From the NCBI RefSeq assembly GCF_029784155.1, contig NC_073691.1, forward strand, positions 137,528,409 through 137,592,408: a stretch of DNA of 64,000 bases, written 5' to 3'. The DNA is from Uranotaenia lowii. Its lineage: Eukaryota; Arthropoda; Insecta; Diptera; Culicidae. Shown one piece after another: positions 20,919-30,992 of the stretch. Positions within the stretch are counted from its first letter, which is position 1, and each line of letters opens with the position of its first letter. The position numbers and the translations under genes were made by a program. The notes beneath the pieces were generated by a model that worked only from the letters and a program-made list of their open reading frames with translations, had not been told where the DNA came from and searched no databases.

Positions 20919-21883
20919 CAGTGTTCGGTATCGCTAACTGAATAATTAGCGCCGCTAATCAAATCGCTAACTCATACAAAGTTAGCGATCGCTAATTAAA
21001 TACGCTAAATGTGCCAAAAAAGTTATCGCTTTAAGTTATCGCTAATCGCTAATCGCTAACTGTTTATTTACCAACATTAAGGCCGGAACAAATATCAATT
21101 TTTTCTTTAGTAACGCACATCCCCCTTTCGATTTATCGAACTCCCCAAGGGGGAATTAATGAAGTTTCAAGTATTTAATTTAAAATAAGTTTGATCATAT
21201 TTTCATAAAATAATATGAACAAATAATTTTTTGTGCCATTCATTTTTTTTGTTTTGGCATTATTTTACATAATCCTCAATTAAAATCTTTAACCTGCTTT
21301 CCCCTTTTTTAAATTTGCAGGAGCATTGTCAAACGTGAACATTTATACAATTTCTATTTGAGCTTTAAACGAAGGCTACAATAGTGATTTTATCTTATTT
21401 CTATATGAACTGATCTGTAAAATCTTACAAAAAACTGTATTGTGAAAGTAAATAGCTCAACCATTTGAAAAGAAATGCTGATGAAGAGATGTTGAAAATA
21501 GTTTCATATTGTTTAACACCTTTTATAGTTATCTTCTTCCGTAAAATTTGCTAAAAAAATGCTTAAAGAGAGAAATGACACTAAACACATTTTTTCTCTA
21601 ACTCTAGTACGCATTCCTCCAATGAATCCAATTAAACAATCAGAATGATGCACAATGTCACTTTGACTTGATTAATGAAAAAAAAGTTTATTCTATCACT
21701 AAGAATTTGAAAGATTGATACAAATATATGGCAGTTAGCGATCTTCAATTAGCGGAACCAAAAAATAGCGGAACTTTTCAATTCGCTAAATCAATCCAAA
21801 TTTAGCGGCAAAAATAAACCGCTAACAAAAAGCTAGCGGACTAACTAGCGAATAGCGGATTAGCGCTTTTGTGCCGAACACTG
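20919..21883. mobile_element. hAT-type non-autonomous element with 8-bp target duplication
   Basis: The ends are inverted: CAGTGTTCGG at 20919 and CCGAACACTG finishing at 21883. Identical 8-bp flanks GTTTCCGT occur at 20911-20918 and 21884-21891. An 8-bp duplication with CAGTG-type ends is the hallmark of hAT transposons. Both subterminal regions are packed with CGCTAA/TTAGCG repeats in mixed orientation, likely binding sites for the mobilising transposase. The interior has no transposase. It inserted into the 3.8-kb TIR element and is therefore younger. Confidence 0.9.
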
Positions 21884-22213
21884 GTTTCCGTAAAAAATAT
21901 AAGCCTCCTCAACCACATGGTGGCTGAGCCTTTAAAAGATTTTTAAAATGTGCAACCATTGGAAAAAATCGGACAACATTATGCACGACATAATATTTGG
22001 CTGTGCAACTATTGGGCATAGACAAGCTGTTTTAAATGATTTTTTAAATTTTTATGTCACTTTTTTTCAAACACTTGAACTTTTGGATTATGTTAACCTA
22101 TCCTGTATCAGTGCAATCGACTAAAAAATCGAATGAATTTGGTTGAAATGACTAAAATACAGTATAAAAACCAAAATCATGTGCTTAGCTGTGCAACGAT
22201 TGGCAAATCACCC

Positions 22214-22904
22214 TACCTATTTTTTTAGTTGTAGTTTTTAAAACACTTCAACATTTTTTGTCTCTTAAAATTGTGACTGACTCATAGCTATATTTTTAAA
22301 TAATTGCTTAAAAACATTTCCACAAATACAAATTTTGTACATTTTTGTACATTTTTTAATCATTCCAGAATGATGCTTACCCTTAAACCTTGCTAACAAA
22401 CTTTTTTTTTATCGTAAAGCACATGGACTAAGGGTTTCTGATGCTACAAAATGATTTTTTTTCGATTATAGTCGTTTTAACACCTTCACGTTATTCGCGA
22501 CTTATATGCAGTTGGCGGACAGTCATTGGAAAACTTATCCGGTACAACTGTGATCGTTGTTTACTCTTGAGCTCGAACTCATGGACATCGGCTCAAGAAG
22601 CAACTGACTTGTCAATATCACAAGCCCTGAACACAAAAATGATAATTTTTCGAAAAAAACGGTCTTTTTCTAGTCATCTTATATCCTCAACCCTTCTTTG
22701 CTGTAGCTAAACAATTTTCAATAGTATGGGTTGATAGATTTACATGTTCTGTTAAAATGATGTATTGGTTGCGTATTCCAGTAAAGGATAAAGGTGGGAT
22801 TGGGTTATACTTAAGTCATTGTATAGACCACAAGCCTGATTCTCAAACTCAGATTCAAAATTCAGAATCGAAGTTCTGATTCGGAATTTAAACCCTATAG
22901 GGGA
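22214..22904. other. Intronic DNA, no gene
   Basis: AT-rich sequence without a recognisable gene. A plus-strand frame of 89 codons at 22441-22710 has no recognisable feature and is not called. Confidence 0.4.
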
Positions 22905-23050
22905 AAGTAATGCCCTTATTAATAAGGACATTCCAAGATTATGAATTTGAAGGAAAGTTAGAAGAAATGAAAGATGGTGAAAATGAGCTAGTAAAATTTT
23001 ACTTAGAAGCATTATCCTCACATACTAAATTGACATTATTTTACAATTTA
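22905..23050. repeat. Diverged single copy of the 26-kb palindrome arm
   Basis: The stretch shares 'agaagaaatgaaagatggtg', then 'atgag', 'agaagcatta' and 'tcacata' in the same order as the palindrome arm at about 26070-26140, with scattered differences. It is a diverged relative of that repeat, about 3 kb away in the same intron. Confidence 0.65.
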
Positions 23051-23860
23051 CATAAATTTTCGTAGTATGCCGTCTCACGATATAACGTTATTTTCACAGG
23101 AATTGAGATGAAAATTTGCACAGGGGTGTTTTATGGGACGGAAAATTTGCAAATGGGGATTTGGAGGGATGAACAATGGGAATTTATAAGCAAAGAGCAG
23201 CGATATTGACGTTAATATGCATTGGATTGTAATGAAAACATAACGACGGGGGTTTTAGGGACGAACAGAGGATTTCAGGTTTTGAGCTTTTTTCAAGGGT
23301 CAGCAAAGAAGTTCGTTCGTATCTATAAAATGTACACTGTTTTTGGTAATATTGACGTTATAATAAACCTGAATGGAATGCGCACGAGGTATTTAAAAAA
23401 AAAGTTGATTGCAGGTTTAAAATTTGAATCAAGATTCAACAAAAGGGATCGTCCATATCAACTGTTCGCTGTTTTAGTTATGTTAGATGAGGGATCAGTA
23501 GAAGGGGTTTTTTTTTTCAAATTAGCGAACCAAATAGTTTATTGAGTTATTGACGTTACTTTGCATCTGACTAGAATAAAAAACTTGCACATCTGGGTTT
23601 CACGAGACGGACAATGGATTTCAGTAATCAAATTTTGTAAGAGGGGCCGTCAAAAGAAATAATAAGATAGCTGTTGTTATGCATCGGAAGTCAAATTTAG
23701 ATCGAATATTGTCGATATGGCAAAACAACAACATCACGTCGCTCCTCCTGCGAAAAAGTGGGGTAAGCTGCGAACCTTGCGAGCCCGTGACTGAGAAAAA
23801 CCAGCAACCAACGAGAATGAGCAAGAAATTTCGGATGGAAATCGGCAAAGACTCATGCGA
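23051..23860. other. Intronic DNA with short dispersed repeats
   Basis: No gene. The phrase 'attgacgtta' recurs near 23208, 23353 and 23550, and 'ttttatgggacgg' or 'ttttagggacga' recurs, so the region may be a diverged tandem repeat. A related sequence in inverted orientation appears near 26960-27060. Confidence 0.4.
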
Positions 23861-23864
23861 CGAA

Positions 23865-26800
23865 AAGCGCGACTAGCGATTGGAAACTCGGAACATGGAA
23901 CTGTTGATCTCTGAATTTCATGGGCAGTACCCACGTGCTCTCCAACGAATTGAAGAACCGCAAATTCGATATCGTAGCGCTGCAGGAGGTATGCTGGAAG
24001 GGCTCCAGGATACGAATGTTCCAAGATGGCCATGCCATATACCAGAGCTGCGGCAACACACACGAGGTTGGAGCAGCTTTTATAGTGATGGGGAAGATGA
24101 CCAAGCGCGTGATCTGGAGGTGTCCGATCAACCCACGAATATGCCGGTTGAGAATCATGGGCGATTCTTCAACAACAGCTTCATCATCAACGTGCACAGC
24201 CCTCACCTCGGAAGAACCGGTGACGACAAAGACGAATTTTACGCGCAGCAGGAGCGTGAATACGACCGTTGCCCAAAACATGATATAAAGATCGTCATCG
24301 GGGATTTTAACACTCAGGTCGGCCAGGAGGAGGGATTTAAACCGACAATTGGAAGGTTCAGCGCGCACCAGCTGACAAACGAAAACAGTCTAAGACTCAT
24401 AGATTTTGCCGTCTCCAAACAAATGGCCGTACGTAGTATCTTTTTCCAGCACCGCCTCCCACACAAGTATACCTGGAGATCACCGTACCAAACGCAATCA
24501 CAGATCGGCCACGTTTTGATAGACAGCCGGCACTTCTCGGACATCATCGACGTCAGATCATGTGGAGGCGCCAACATCGAGTCAGACCACTATCTGGTGA
24601 TGGTTAAGATGCGCCCAAAACTCTCCGTAGTGAACAACATACGAAACCGACGCCCGCCTCGGTTAAATATCGCACAACTGAAACAAGCTGAGGTCGCAGC
24701 AGACTACGCGTAATCGGTTGAAGCAGCGCTGCCGGCAGTGGGCGAACTTGACGAAGCCCCTCTCGAGGACTGTTGGGATACCATCAAGACAGCCATCGAC
24801 AGCGCTGCGGACTGGTTTGATGTAGAGTGTTGGAGGGTGATGGGCGAAGAAAACGCCGCGCGAGTAGCAGTAGTGCAAAGGGGCATCCGTCGGAACGTGG
24901 AAAATCGCCGACAGCAGAAGAAGCAGTTGAAGCAGCGAGTTCGATTTTTCCAGAAGAAAAAGCGCCGCCTGTAGGAGGTGGAGCTCGAGGAGCTGGAGCA
25001 GCTGCATCGTTCCCAAGAAACACAAAAGTTCTATCGGAAACTCAACGCATCCCGCAAAGGCTTCGTGCTGCAAGCCGAAATGTCCCGGGAAAAGGACGGA
25101 GGTATCCTGACGGACAATCGTGAGGTGATCAAAAGGTGGAAGCAGCACTTCGATGAACACCTGAACGGCGCACATGCAGGAGACCAAGACGGTGGAGGAA
25201 GCTACATCGCCGGCGTAGCCAACGACGAAGAGGAGCCACTCCCAACGATGAGTGAAGTAAAAGAAGCCATTCGTCGGCTGAATAGCAATAAATCGGTTGG
25301 GACAGACGGCATCGCAGCTGAACTAATCAGAATCGGCCCGGACAAGTTGGCCGATTGCCTACACCGGTTGATGGTCCGGATCTGGGACACAGAACAGCTA
25401 CTGAAGGAGTGGAAGGAGGGGATAATACGTCCTATCTACAGCTACAAATTGGACCGTGAGAACTACCGAGTAATGACTGTCCTCAATGCCGTCTACAATA
25501 TGTCGTCCTGAATCTTACTCCGCCGCCCAACGCCACAAGCTAACAGATTCGTGGGAAGTTATCAGGCCGGCTTTCAACGTCGGACCAGATCTCCACACTT
25601 CGCAAATCCTCCAAAAATGCCGTGAATACCAAGTCCCTACGCACCATCTATTCATCGACTTCAAAGCCGCATACGACACGATCGACCGTGACGAGCTATG
25701 GAAAGTTATGGACTAGAACGGCTTTTCCGAGAAGCTGATCAGACTGATCAAGGCGACCGTGGATGGAACGCAGTGCTGGGTACAGATTTCGGGTGAATCG
25801 AGTTCTTTCGAATCAAACAGGGGGCTTCGACAAGACGATGGTCTATCCTGCATGATGTATAGCGCTAGAAGGTGTTATTCGACGAGCGGTGGGCGAAATG
25901 CGGGACACGATTTTCAACAGATCCAGTCAACTTATCTGCTTTACCGACGACATTGATATATGTTTGTTACTTTGATTTATCGGCCTAGCGGTGAAAAGTG
26001 ATGTCCTTTTTAGTAGGGACATCTAAAGATTATGAAATTTTTTTATATAGATGGATAGAAGGCTAGAAGAAATGAAAGATGGTGAAGATGAGCGGGTAGA
26101 ATTTGTCTAGAAGCATTACCATCACATACCAAATTTTTGTTCCTCACGAGCCTACTACTATGAAGTGGTAGATACAGATAGAGTTGCATCTACCACCACA
26201 CATTAGTAGGCTTAGCGTGGTCCGCCCCACAAGCGAGAACTTGTAGTGCGGACGAACTACAAGTTCTCGCTTGTGGGGCGGACCACGCTAAGCCTACTAA
26301 TGTGTGGTGGTAGATGCAACTCTATCTGTATCTACCACTTCATAGTAGTAGGCTCGTGAGGAACAAAAATTTGGTATGTGATGGTAATGCTTCTAGACAA
26401 ATTCTACCCGCTCATCTTCACCATCTTTCATTTCTTCTAGCCTTCTATCCATCTATATAAAAAATTTCATAATCTTTAGATGACCCTACTAAAAAGGACA
26501 TCACTTTTCACCGCTAGGCCGATAAATCAAAGTAACAAACAAAAATTACGGTGGTTAATCTCTTCATAGACATTGATATAGTCGGCAGATCATCTGCGGC
26601 GGTGGAAGAGCTCTACCGCAAACTGAAACGCGAAGCAGGAAGGATTGGGTTAATTATTAATACGTCCAAGACTAAGTATATGCTGGTCTGCGGATCCGAA
26701 ACCGACCGAGCCCGCTTGTCCAGTAATAACAAGGTCACGATCGACGGCGACGAGCTGGAGATAGTCGAAGACTATTTCTACCGCGGCTCACTGGTGGCCG

Positions 26801-26915
26801 CAGACAATAACACCAGCCGTGAGATCCGGCGGCGAGTTATCAGCGGAAGTCGTGCCTACTATGGACTCCACAAGCAACTGCAGTCGAAAAGACTTAGCCC
26901 CCGCAAAAAGTGTAA
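23865..26915 (+). mobile_element. Degraded RTE-like LINE, 3'-truncated
   Basis: A plus-strand LINE body carrying an endonuclease then a reverse transcriptase but no RNase H. The sequence stops abruptly after a partial RT thumb region near 26910 without a poly(A) tail. It is interrupted at the catalytic Asp-Asp region by a 608-bp palindromic insertion (25961-26568). The style FTDD-IDIVGR and the endonuclease-only architecture suggest the RTE clade (JAM-like elements in mosquitoes). Clade assignment is inference. Confidence 0.8.
25961..26568. repeat. Near-perfect 577-bp palindrome inserted in the RTE-like LINE
   Basis: Left arm 25962-26247 and right arm 26256-26540 are reverse complements around an 8-bp spacer (26248-26255). 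I saw only a one-base length difference in a T run and a single nearby mismatch. The LINE coding motif is cut here, and 12-bp gacattgatata occurs on both sides (25949-25960 and 26569-26580), consistent with a target duplication. A 28-bp tail of unknown origin sits between the right arm and the right duplicate. As RNA it would form a hairpin of about 280 bp. No ORF is present. Confidence 0.92.
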
Positions 26916-26940
26916 CCTGTACCCCCTTTCTGACCTCTGA

Positions 26941-27600
26941 CACAAAAATGAATTATTGAAATCAATTTCTCGTCCCTTAAAACACCCATTTGCCAATTTT
27001 TATCACAATCCGATGTTCAATACCGTCAATTTCGCGAACTCAATATTCAAAAGGGGTCATCCAAAAATCTGACAACATTTTTCATCATTCCTGGTCATAA
27101 TGAGTACCAATGCCAATTTTAAGCTCTCTAGATCTTAAGAGAGCTGCGCTCAGAATGAATAAACGTCATTTTGTCGGATAATCGTTAAAGGAAAATCAAC
27201 GTTATTTATAGTAACTTATAAGTATTTGAAGATCATATTTCATGTAAAGTCCCAGAGTTATGAAGAATGGTAAAAAAGAGAAAAACGCTTTTATTGTCGA
27301 AATAGAAAAATGGCACTTCAGCATATCACGGAAGTATGGTTATAAGCGCTTACATTTTGGTTTTTATCTTCATATATTTATTAGCTTATTTGCGATTCAA
27401 ATGAGGAGAAAATTTCTGTAAGACTTTTTATTATTATTTTCGGCTATGATTGAAAACTTCAGATTGAAACTTTCAATTGAAATAGGAATCAGTTTGTTTG
27501 GACAAAAAAATAAATTCAGATTTTGATTCATACATACACCATCATATCCGATTCAGGCTTTACAGGACTATTCAAGTCTAATATTTAACCACATTTATCA
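26941..27600. other. Intronic DNA, no gene
   Basis: AT-rich intron sequence between the truncated LINE and the tRNA-like repeat. No coding or RNA gene features are seen. Confidence 0.4.
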
Positions 27601-27609
27601 TCCAGTATC

Positions 27610-27705
27610 GAGTATCGAGATGGGAATCAAACCCATGCCACCAGTGAACCAGAGATAATCGGTTTACCGCGCTGACCGCTCGACCACCGTACGTATTTTC
27701 TTGTT
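27610..27705 (-). repeat. tRNA-derived SINE head or tRNA pseudogene
   Basis: On the minus strand, TGGTCGAGCGG matches a pol III A box (D-arm) and GGTTTGATTCC resembles a B box (T-arm), about 50 bp apart as in a tRNA gene. The surrounding arms do not close into a complete cloverleaf by eye, so a tRNA-derived SINE head is more likely than a working tRNA. It lies in the 9.7-kb receptor intron, in the same orientation as the gene. Confidence 0.55.
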
Positions 27706-27790
27706 AATTTTCTCTATAACTTTATGATCTCACGAATTTCACGAGAAAACAGAAGAATAAGCGAAGTGATTTCACAAAAAAAAAACTTAC

Positions 27791-27923
27791 CGTACAGAGC
27801 CGGGAGTGTTCATTTTCCACGACACCGAATTGCAGCGCCTGGGGTGTGGCCAATCCGAAGGCCACCAGCCAGATTGCGATTACGAATCGAATCGCTCGGG
27901 AAAGTTTCGACATCGTGTGAGAG
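27791..27923 (-). CDS. CapaR: CapaR-like receptor exon: ICL2 and TM4
   Basis: A 133-bp exon completing the Arg codon opened by the previous exon and then encoding SHTMSKLSRAIRFVIAIW, LVAFGLATPQALQFGVV (TM4 with the conserved Trp and Pro) and the start of extracellular loop 2 through ENEHSRLCT, which includes the Cys expected to bridge to TM3. The donor is ACG|GTAAGT. The acceptor is TTTAAG|C, weak in pyrimidines but the only choice that keeps phase. HTMSKLSRA after the ERY box is typical of the CAPA/pyrokinin group. Confidence 0.9.
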
Positions 27924-28176
27924 CTTAAATGTTTTCAACCGGAATGAGAGAAAACTCAATTAGAGATAAAAATTAGGTCAATATTTCAAATACAAATAGT
28001 GAGCTTTCCAAGGCAATCTGGCAAGTACAATTCAATTAATTGAATTTAAATTTTGATTAGAGCAACGAGGCCTCGCGAGGGTAGCACAGTCATAATTTAG
28101 AATTGGTCGAAGGTAGGATTTGCAAAATTAATTACAGATTGCATTGGAGCTCTGTGAGGACGAAATCAGTTCTTAC

Positions 28177-28342
28177 CGGAATGGATGGCAAATGGCAATG
28201 TAACGTTCGACGGTGAAGGAAGTTATCGTTAGCACCGTGGCATTGGTGGCCGTTTCCGATAGAAGGCCGGTAATGATGCAGGCCACTTGATTGAACGGAT
28301 AGGCGTAGGGGTACCAAGTGCCGTACAGCTCCAAAGGCATTC
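28177..28342 (-). CDS. CapaR: CapaR-like receptor exon: ECL1 and TM3
   Basis: This 166-bp exon is preceded by a good acceptor (CTCCAATTTCAG) and followed by CCG|GTAAGA. It reads MPLELYGTWYPYAYPF, then QVACIITGLLSETATNATVL (TM3, with the Cys for the ECL2 disulphide) and TITSFTVERYIAICHPF (the ERY variant of DRY and start of ICL2). The exon opens two bases into a codon, so at least one upstream exon coding for the N-terminus, TM1 and TM2 must exist. The ATG at 28340 is internal. I found no match for the missing exon between 28.4 and 64 kb. Confidence 0.93.
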
Positions 28343-28666
28343 CTGAAATTGGAGAAGGATATCAGCGATACTATTTTTGCCTTTTTTACATAGAGGCAGA
28401 GGTATAGTGAACGATCAGTTGGGTGGCTATCATTAATTAAGGGTCCAAGGCCTCACTTTATATATACCAATGGACTCGGCTCGACGAGTCACGAAGATGT
28501 TCGTTGATTTGTATGTTTCAATTGAAATGATTTTATCACCCTTTCTTCTGTTCTGGGTTTTACAACTTTGATGAATTTAGTTTAAAAAAATTGTTTCCTC
28601 CGTTGGCTATGGCAAAAACGGGGAAAAAAAACTAAATTGTTCGAAACTGTTCTATTCCATAGTGTA

Positions 28667-29487
28667 TTAGACTGAGTCGAATTGGGGTCATTTTTGAATT
28701 TCTCAAACTCTGGGGTCTAAAAAGCTTCGTCTTGGTAAAAAACTCATCCATGATTTTTTGTAGAATTTTTAAGTAACGTTTACATGAGTTAATTTGAACC
28801 GTTAGATTTGTATGGGAAAATTGAATATTTCGTACTGAAAAATCAACATAATTTTAATTTCTTCTGTGGAACCAAGCCAGATAATGGTTTTTGTGCCAAT
28901 TTATAAAATTCCTAAAGGAAATTTTCCGCTGAACAACTTTGTCGAAGACCGTATCCTCGTATCTTATTAGACAAAAAAGTTATTCGGTGTTGAATGGGGA
29001 TATGCCTTTTCGCATTGATAAACAATAAACTCAATTGACATCCCTGCAGTGTGCCTAGCGAGGTATTGTATGACTACTTTTCAAGCAATACTTCGCGAGG
29101 CTCCAGCAGTGATGTCAATTGAATTTATTGTTTTTTCAATGCCAAAAGACATACCCCTGTTAAACAGCTAATAACTTTTTTGCCTGATAAGATACGAAGT
29201 GAAGGTCTTCGACAAAGCTGTTCAGCGGAAAATTTCCATTAGGAATTTTATAAATTAGCACAAAAGCCATCAGCTGGCTTGGTTCCACAGAAGAAATAAA
29301 AATGATGTTGATTTTTCAGTACAAAATATTCAATTTTCCCATACAAACCTAAAAGTTCAAATTCACTCATGTAAACGTTACTTAAAAATTCTGCAAAAAA
29401 TCATGGATGAGTTTTGGACCAAGTCGATACTTTTTAGACCCCAGGGTTTGAGAAATTCAAAAATGACCCCAAATCGACTCAGTCTAA
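28667..29487. repeat. 0.8-kb palindromic (foldback) element
   Basis: The two halves are inverted copies of about 405 bp meeting near 29078, with scattered mismatches. The termini are TTAGACTGAGTCGA at 28667 and the inverted TCGACTCAGTCTAA ending at 29487, flanked by TA on both sides. Matching internal landmarks include 'catccatgattttttg' and 'atggatgag', and 'aaccaagccag' and 'ctggcttggtt'. It has no ORF. It lies about 325 bp upstream of the TM3 exon of the receptor, presumably in its intron. Confidence 0.9.
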
Positions 29488-30050
29488 TAGTGCATATCAA
29501 ACTGATGTTGGCTCCAGAAAAGGTAGGCATTTGCTTAGCCAGCAATCGCTAAATTAATTACGGAGGCGATCGAAAATTAGAAAAAAAAGGTCATAAAACA
29601 GACAGAGATTTGCTCTCACGCCCTCTAAACGTGAGTTCGGGATGATACCCCTCGAGCCAATACCAGATTCAGATTCAGCTTCAAATTAAGAAGACAGATT
29701 CATAATTCAAATACATATAGAACTTTTGTTCAAAATTTAGATTAAGATTTTTCATTCAAAATTTGAATTTTCAAATCAGATTCAGATTTTTGAATCAAAT
29801 CAATGATTTGTTAATCATATCGCTATCCTCATATTCTGAACCATTTTTTAGCAAGGTTGAGCTCTTAGAAGGTATCATCCTAGGCTACGCGCCACCGCCT
29901 GCCATCAATATTGTAGTTGGTTTAATTTATCCAGTTGTAAAAAAACACAAAAAATAGTAAGACCAGATCCTGTGACAGCAGCGCGAGAGTTCCAAGCGCT
30001 AGCACGGCACGCAGTACTTCAAACTTTCAAACCAAATCACCTTTTATTGG
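29488..30050. other. Non-coding stretch
   Basis: Short purine/AT-rich repeats such as the 'ttcagatt' phrases at 29665-29790. No gene recognised. Confidence 0.4.
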
Positions 30051-30052
30051 TA

Positions 30053-30990
30053 CCGTAAAACGGGGTTTCATTGATTACCGGCGTTATTTTGATCAACATG
30101 AAATTTTTCCAAATAATCATCAATAACTAAGTCTAAAGTTAAAATATTTCAAAACATTTTTCTATGTTTTGAAACCTATAAGTTGACTTTAAAATTGAGA
30201 AAAACTTGGTTTGTTTTTAAAAATTCCAAATGTAAGTAAAAGTGTTATTTCAAAATTTTGATTTATCTATTGTTTCGAGGGTTCGCAAACAAACAACCTT
30301 CCTGATGAAATCAAAGCGTTTAGAAGCAAACATGGTTGATTTTTGTAAATTTTCAACTTTTTTCCTTGGTAAATGTGTAGTTTTGGTGGAGTTTTTGTTA
30401 AAGTTTGAAGTAAATTTTTGATATTTAAAAAATAGGGACATTTTTCAAGAGTAAGCCCGTCCAGGACAAAAGGCTATGAACCCTATCAAATGGTGAAGTT
30501 TGCAGGAAAACATAAAAGGGGAATAAGGAAATGAATGAAGACAAAATTTAATTTGTTTTTGAAGTTAAAATTTAATTGTTAATGTTAAAAAATATGCCCC
30601 TTAATTTATGCAGCACCATTATCCATCTTTCGATTTTAAATAATGTCCAGCCTTAACACATCTGGATGTTGTTTTTTTTGGACCGCAAAAAAGTCTAATT
30701 CAAAAAACACAGAAATTCACAGAAATTGTTTTGAATCCTTTATGATCAAGAAAACTCAATAAAACCGCCAAAATAGAGACTGATGAATGTTACCTCAAAG
30801 CATCAAATTCTTAACAGAAACGAAATCGATTTTTAAATCAAATTTTAAGTCTAACAAATTTCTGCTACCATTTTTTACGTTCATAGGAGTCCAGTACTGG
30901 TTTTAAAAAATACGAAACGTGCCACATTCCCTTTAACAGAAAAAAATGGAAAATATTGACAAAAGTGGTCAATCTTACCCCGGATTACGG
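30053..30990. mobile_element. 0.94-kb TA-flanked MITE-like element
   Basis: The left end is CCGTAAAACGGGG at 30053 and the right end is the inverted CCCCGGATTACGG ending at 30990, each bordered by TA (30051-30052, 30991-30992). Matching extends further inward ('tttcattgat' against 'gtcaatctta'). The interior is AT-rich without a transposase. Ends of this type are frequent in mosquito genomes to my knowledge. Confidence 0.75.
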
Positions 30991-30992
30991 TA

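Larger units (their letters stand above)
18392..22213. mobile_element. 3.8-kb TA-flanked terminal-inverted-repeat element (host of a nested hAT element)
   Basis: The left end reads GGGTGATTTGCCAATCGTTG at 18392 and the right end is its inverted copy finishing at 22213. TA dinucleotides at 18390-18391 and 22214-22215 fit a TA target duplication of the Tc1/mariner type. Subterminal phrases 'gttgcacag' and 'ctgtgcaac' also match in inverted order. The interior is AT-rich with no intact transposase; the longest frames lack recognisable domains. Removing the nested hAT element leaves about 2.85 kb. It lies in the intron between the TM4 and TM5 exons. Confidence 0.75.
23865..26940 (+). pseudogene. 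RTE-like LINE polyprotein remnant (endonuclease-RT)
   Basis: The N-terminal endonuclease begins near 23880 (KLGTWNC, then a TGA) and continues as ELKNRKFDIVALQEVCWKG. After a frameshift near 24150 it resumes with SPHLGRTGDD, IKIVIGDFNTQVG and a degraded C-terminal block NIESDHYLVMV. Stops occur near 24711 (TAG) and 24973 (TAG). The RT region reads FYRKLNASRKGFV, KEAIRRLNSNKSVGTDGI and IRPIYSYKLDRENYR, breaks at 25509, then appears in pieces including THHLFIDFKAAYDTIDRDELW. The palm motif is split by the palindrome; the right side resumes with GRSSAAVEELYRKLKREA and INTSKTKYMLV. Multiple stops and frameshifts make it a dead copy. Confidence 0.8.
2676..28342 (-). other. CapaR: CAPA/pyrokinin-type receptor gene span (5' part missing)
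   Basis: This is the extent of a split rhodopsin-family GPCR gene. The coding exons are 28342-28177, 27923-27791, 18052-17752, 17620-17406 and 3383-2676. Intron lengths are about 253, 9738, 131 and 14022 bp. Every junction has a GT donor and AG acceptor, and the codon phases match exactly across all four introns (2/1, 0, 1/2, 0). Together they encode about 505 residues from the TM2-TM3 loop to the C-terminus. TM1-TM2 exons were not found in the window. Insect receptors of this family bind amidated CAPA or pyrokinin peptides and signal through Gq and calcium; CAPA receptors act mainly in Malpighian tubules. The choice of CAPA over a pyrokinin receptor is an inference. Confidence 0.85.

Noticed and set aside
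24663..25187. 174-codon minus-strand frame
   Set aside because: Antisense shadow of the RTE-like LINE coding region.
27610..27705. Functional tRNA gene
   Set aside because: The A and B boxes are present but the acceptor and anticodon stems do not pair convincingly by eye, so a SINE head is more likely.
28132..28317. 61-codon minus-strand frame
   Set aside because: Out-of-frame shadow of the TM3 exon of the receptor.
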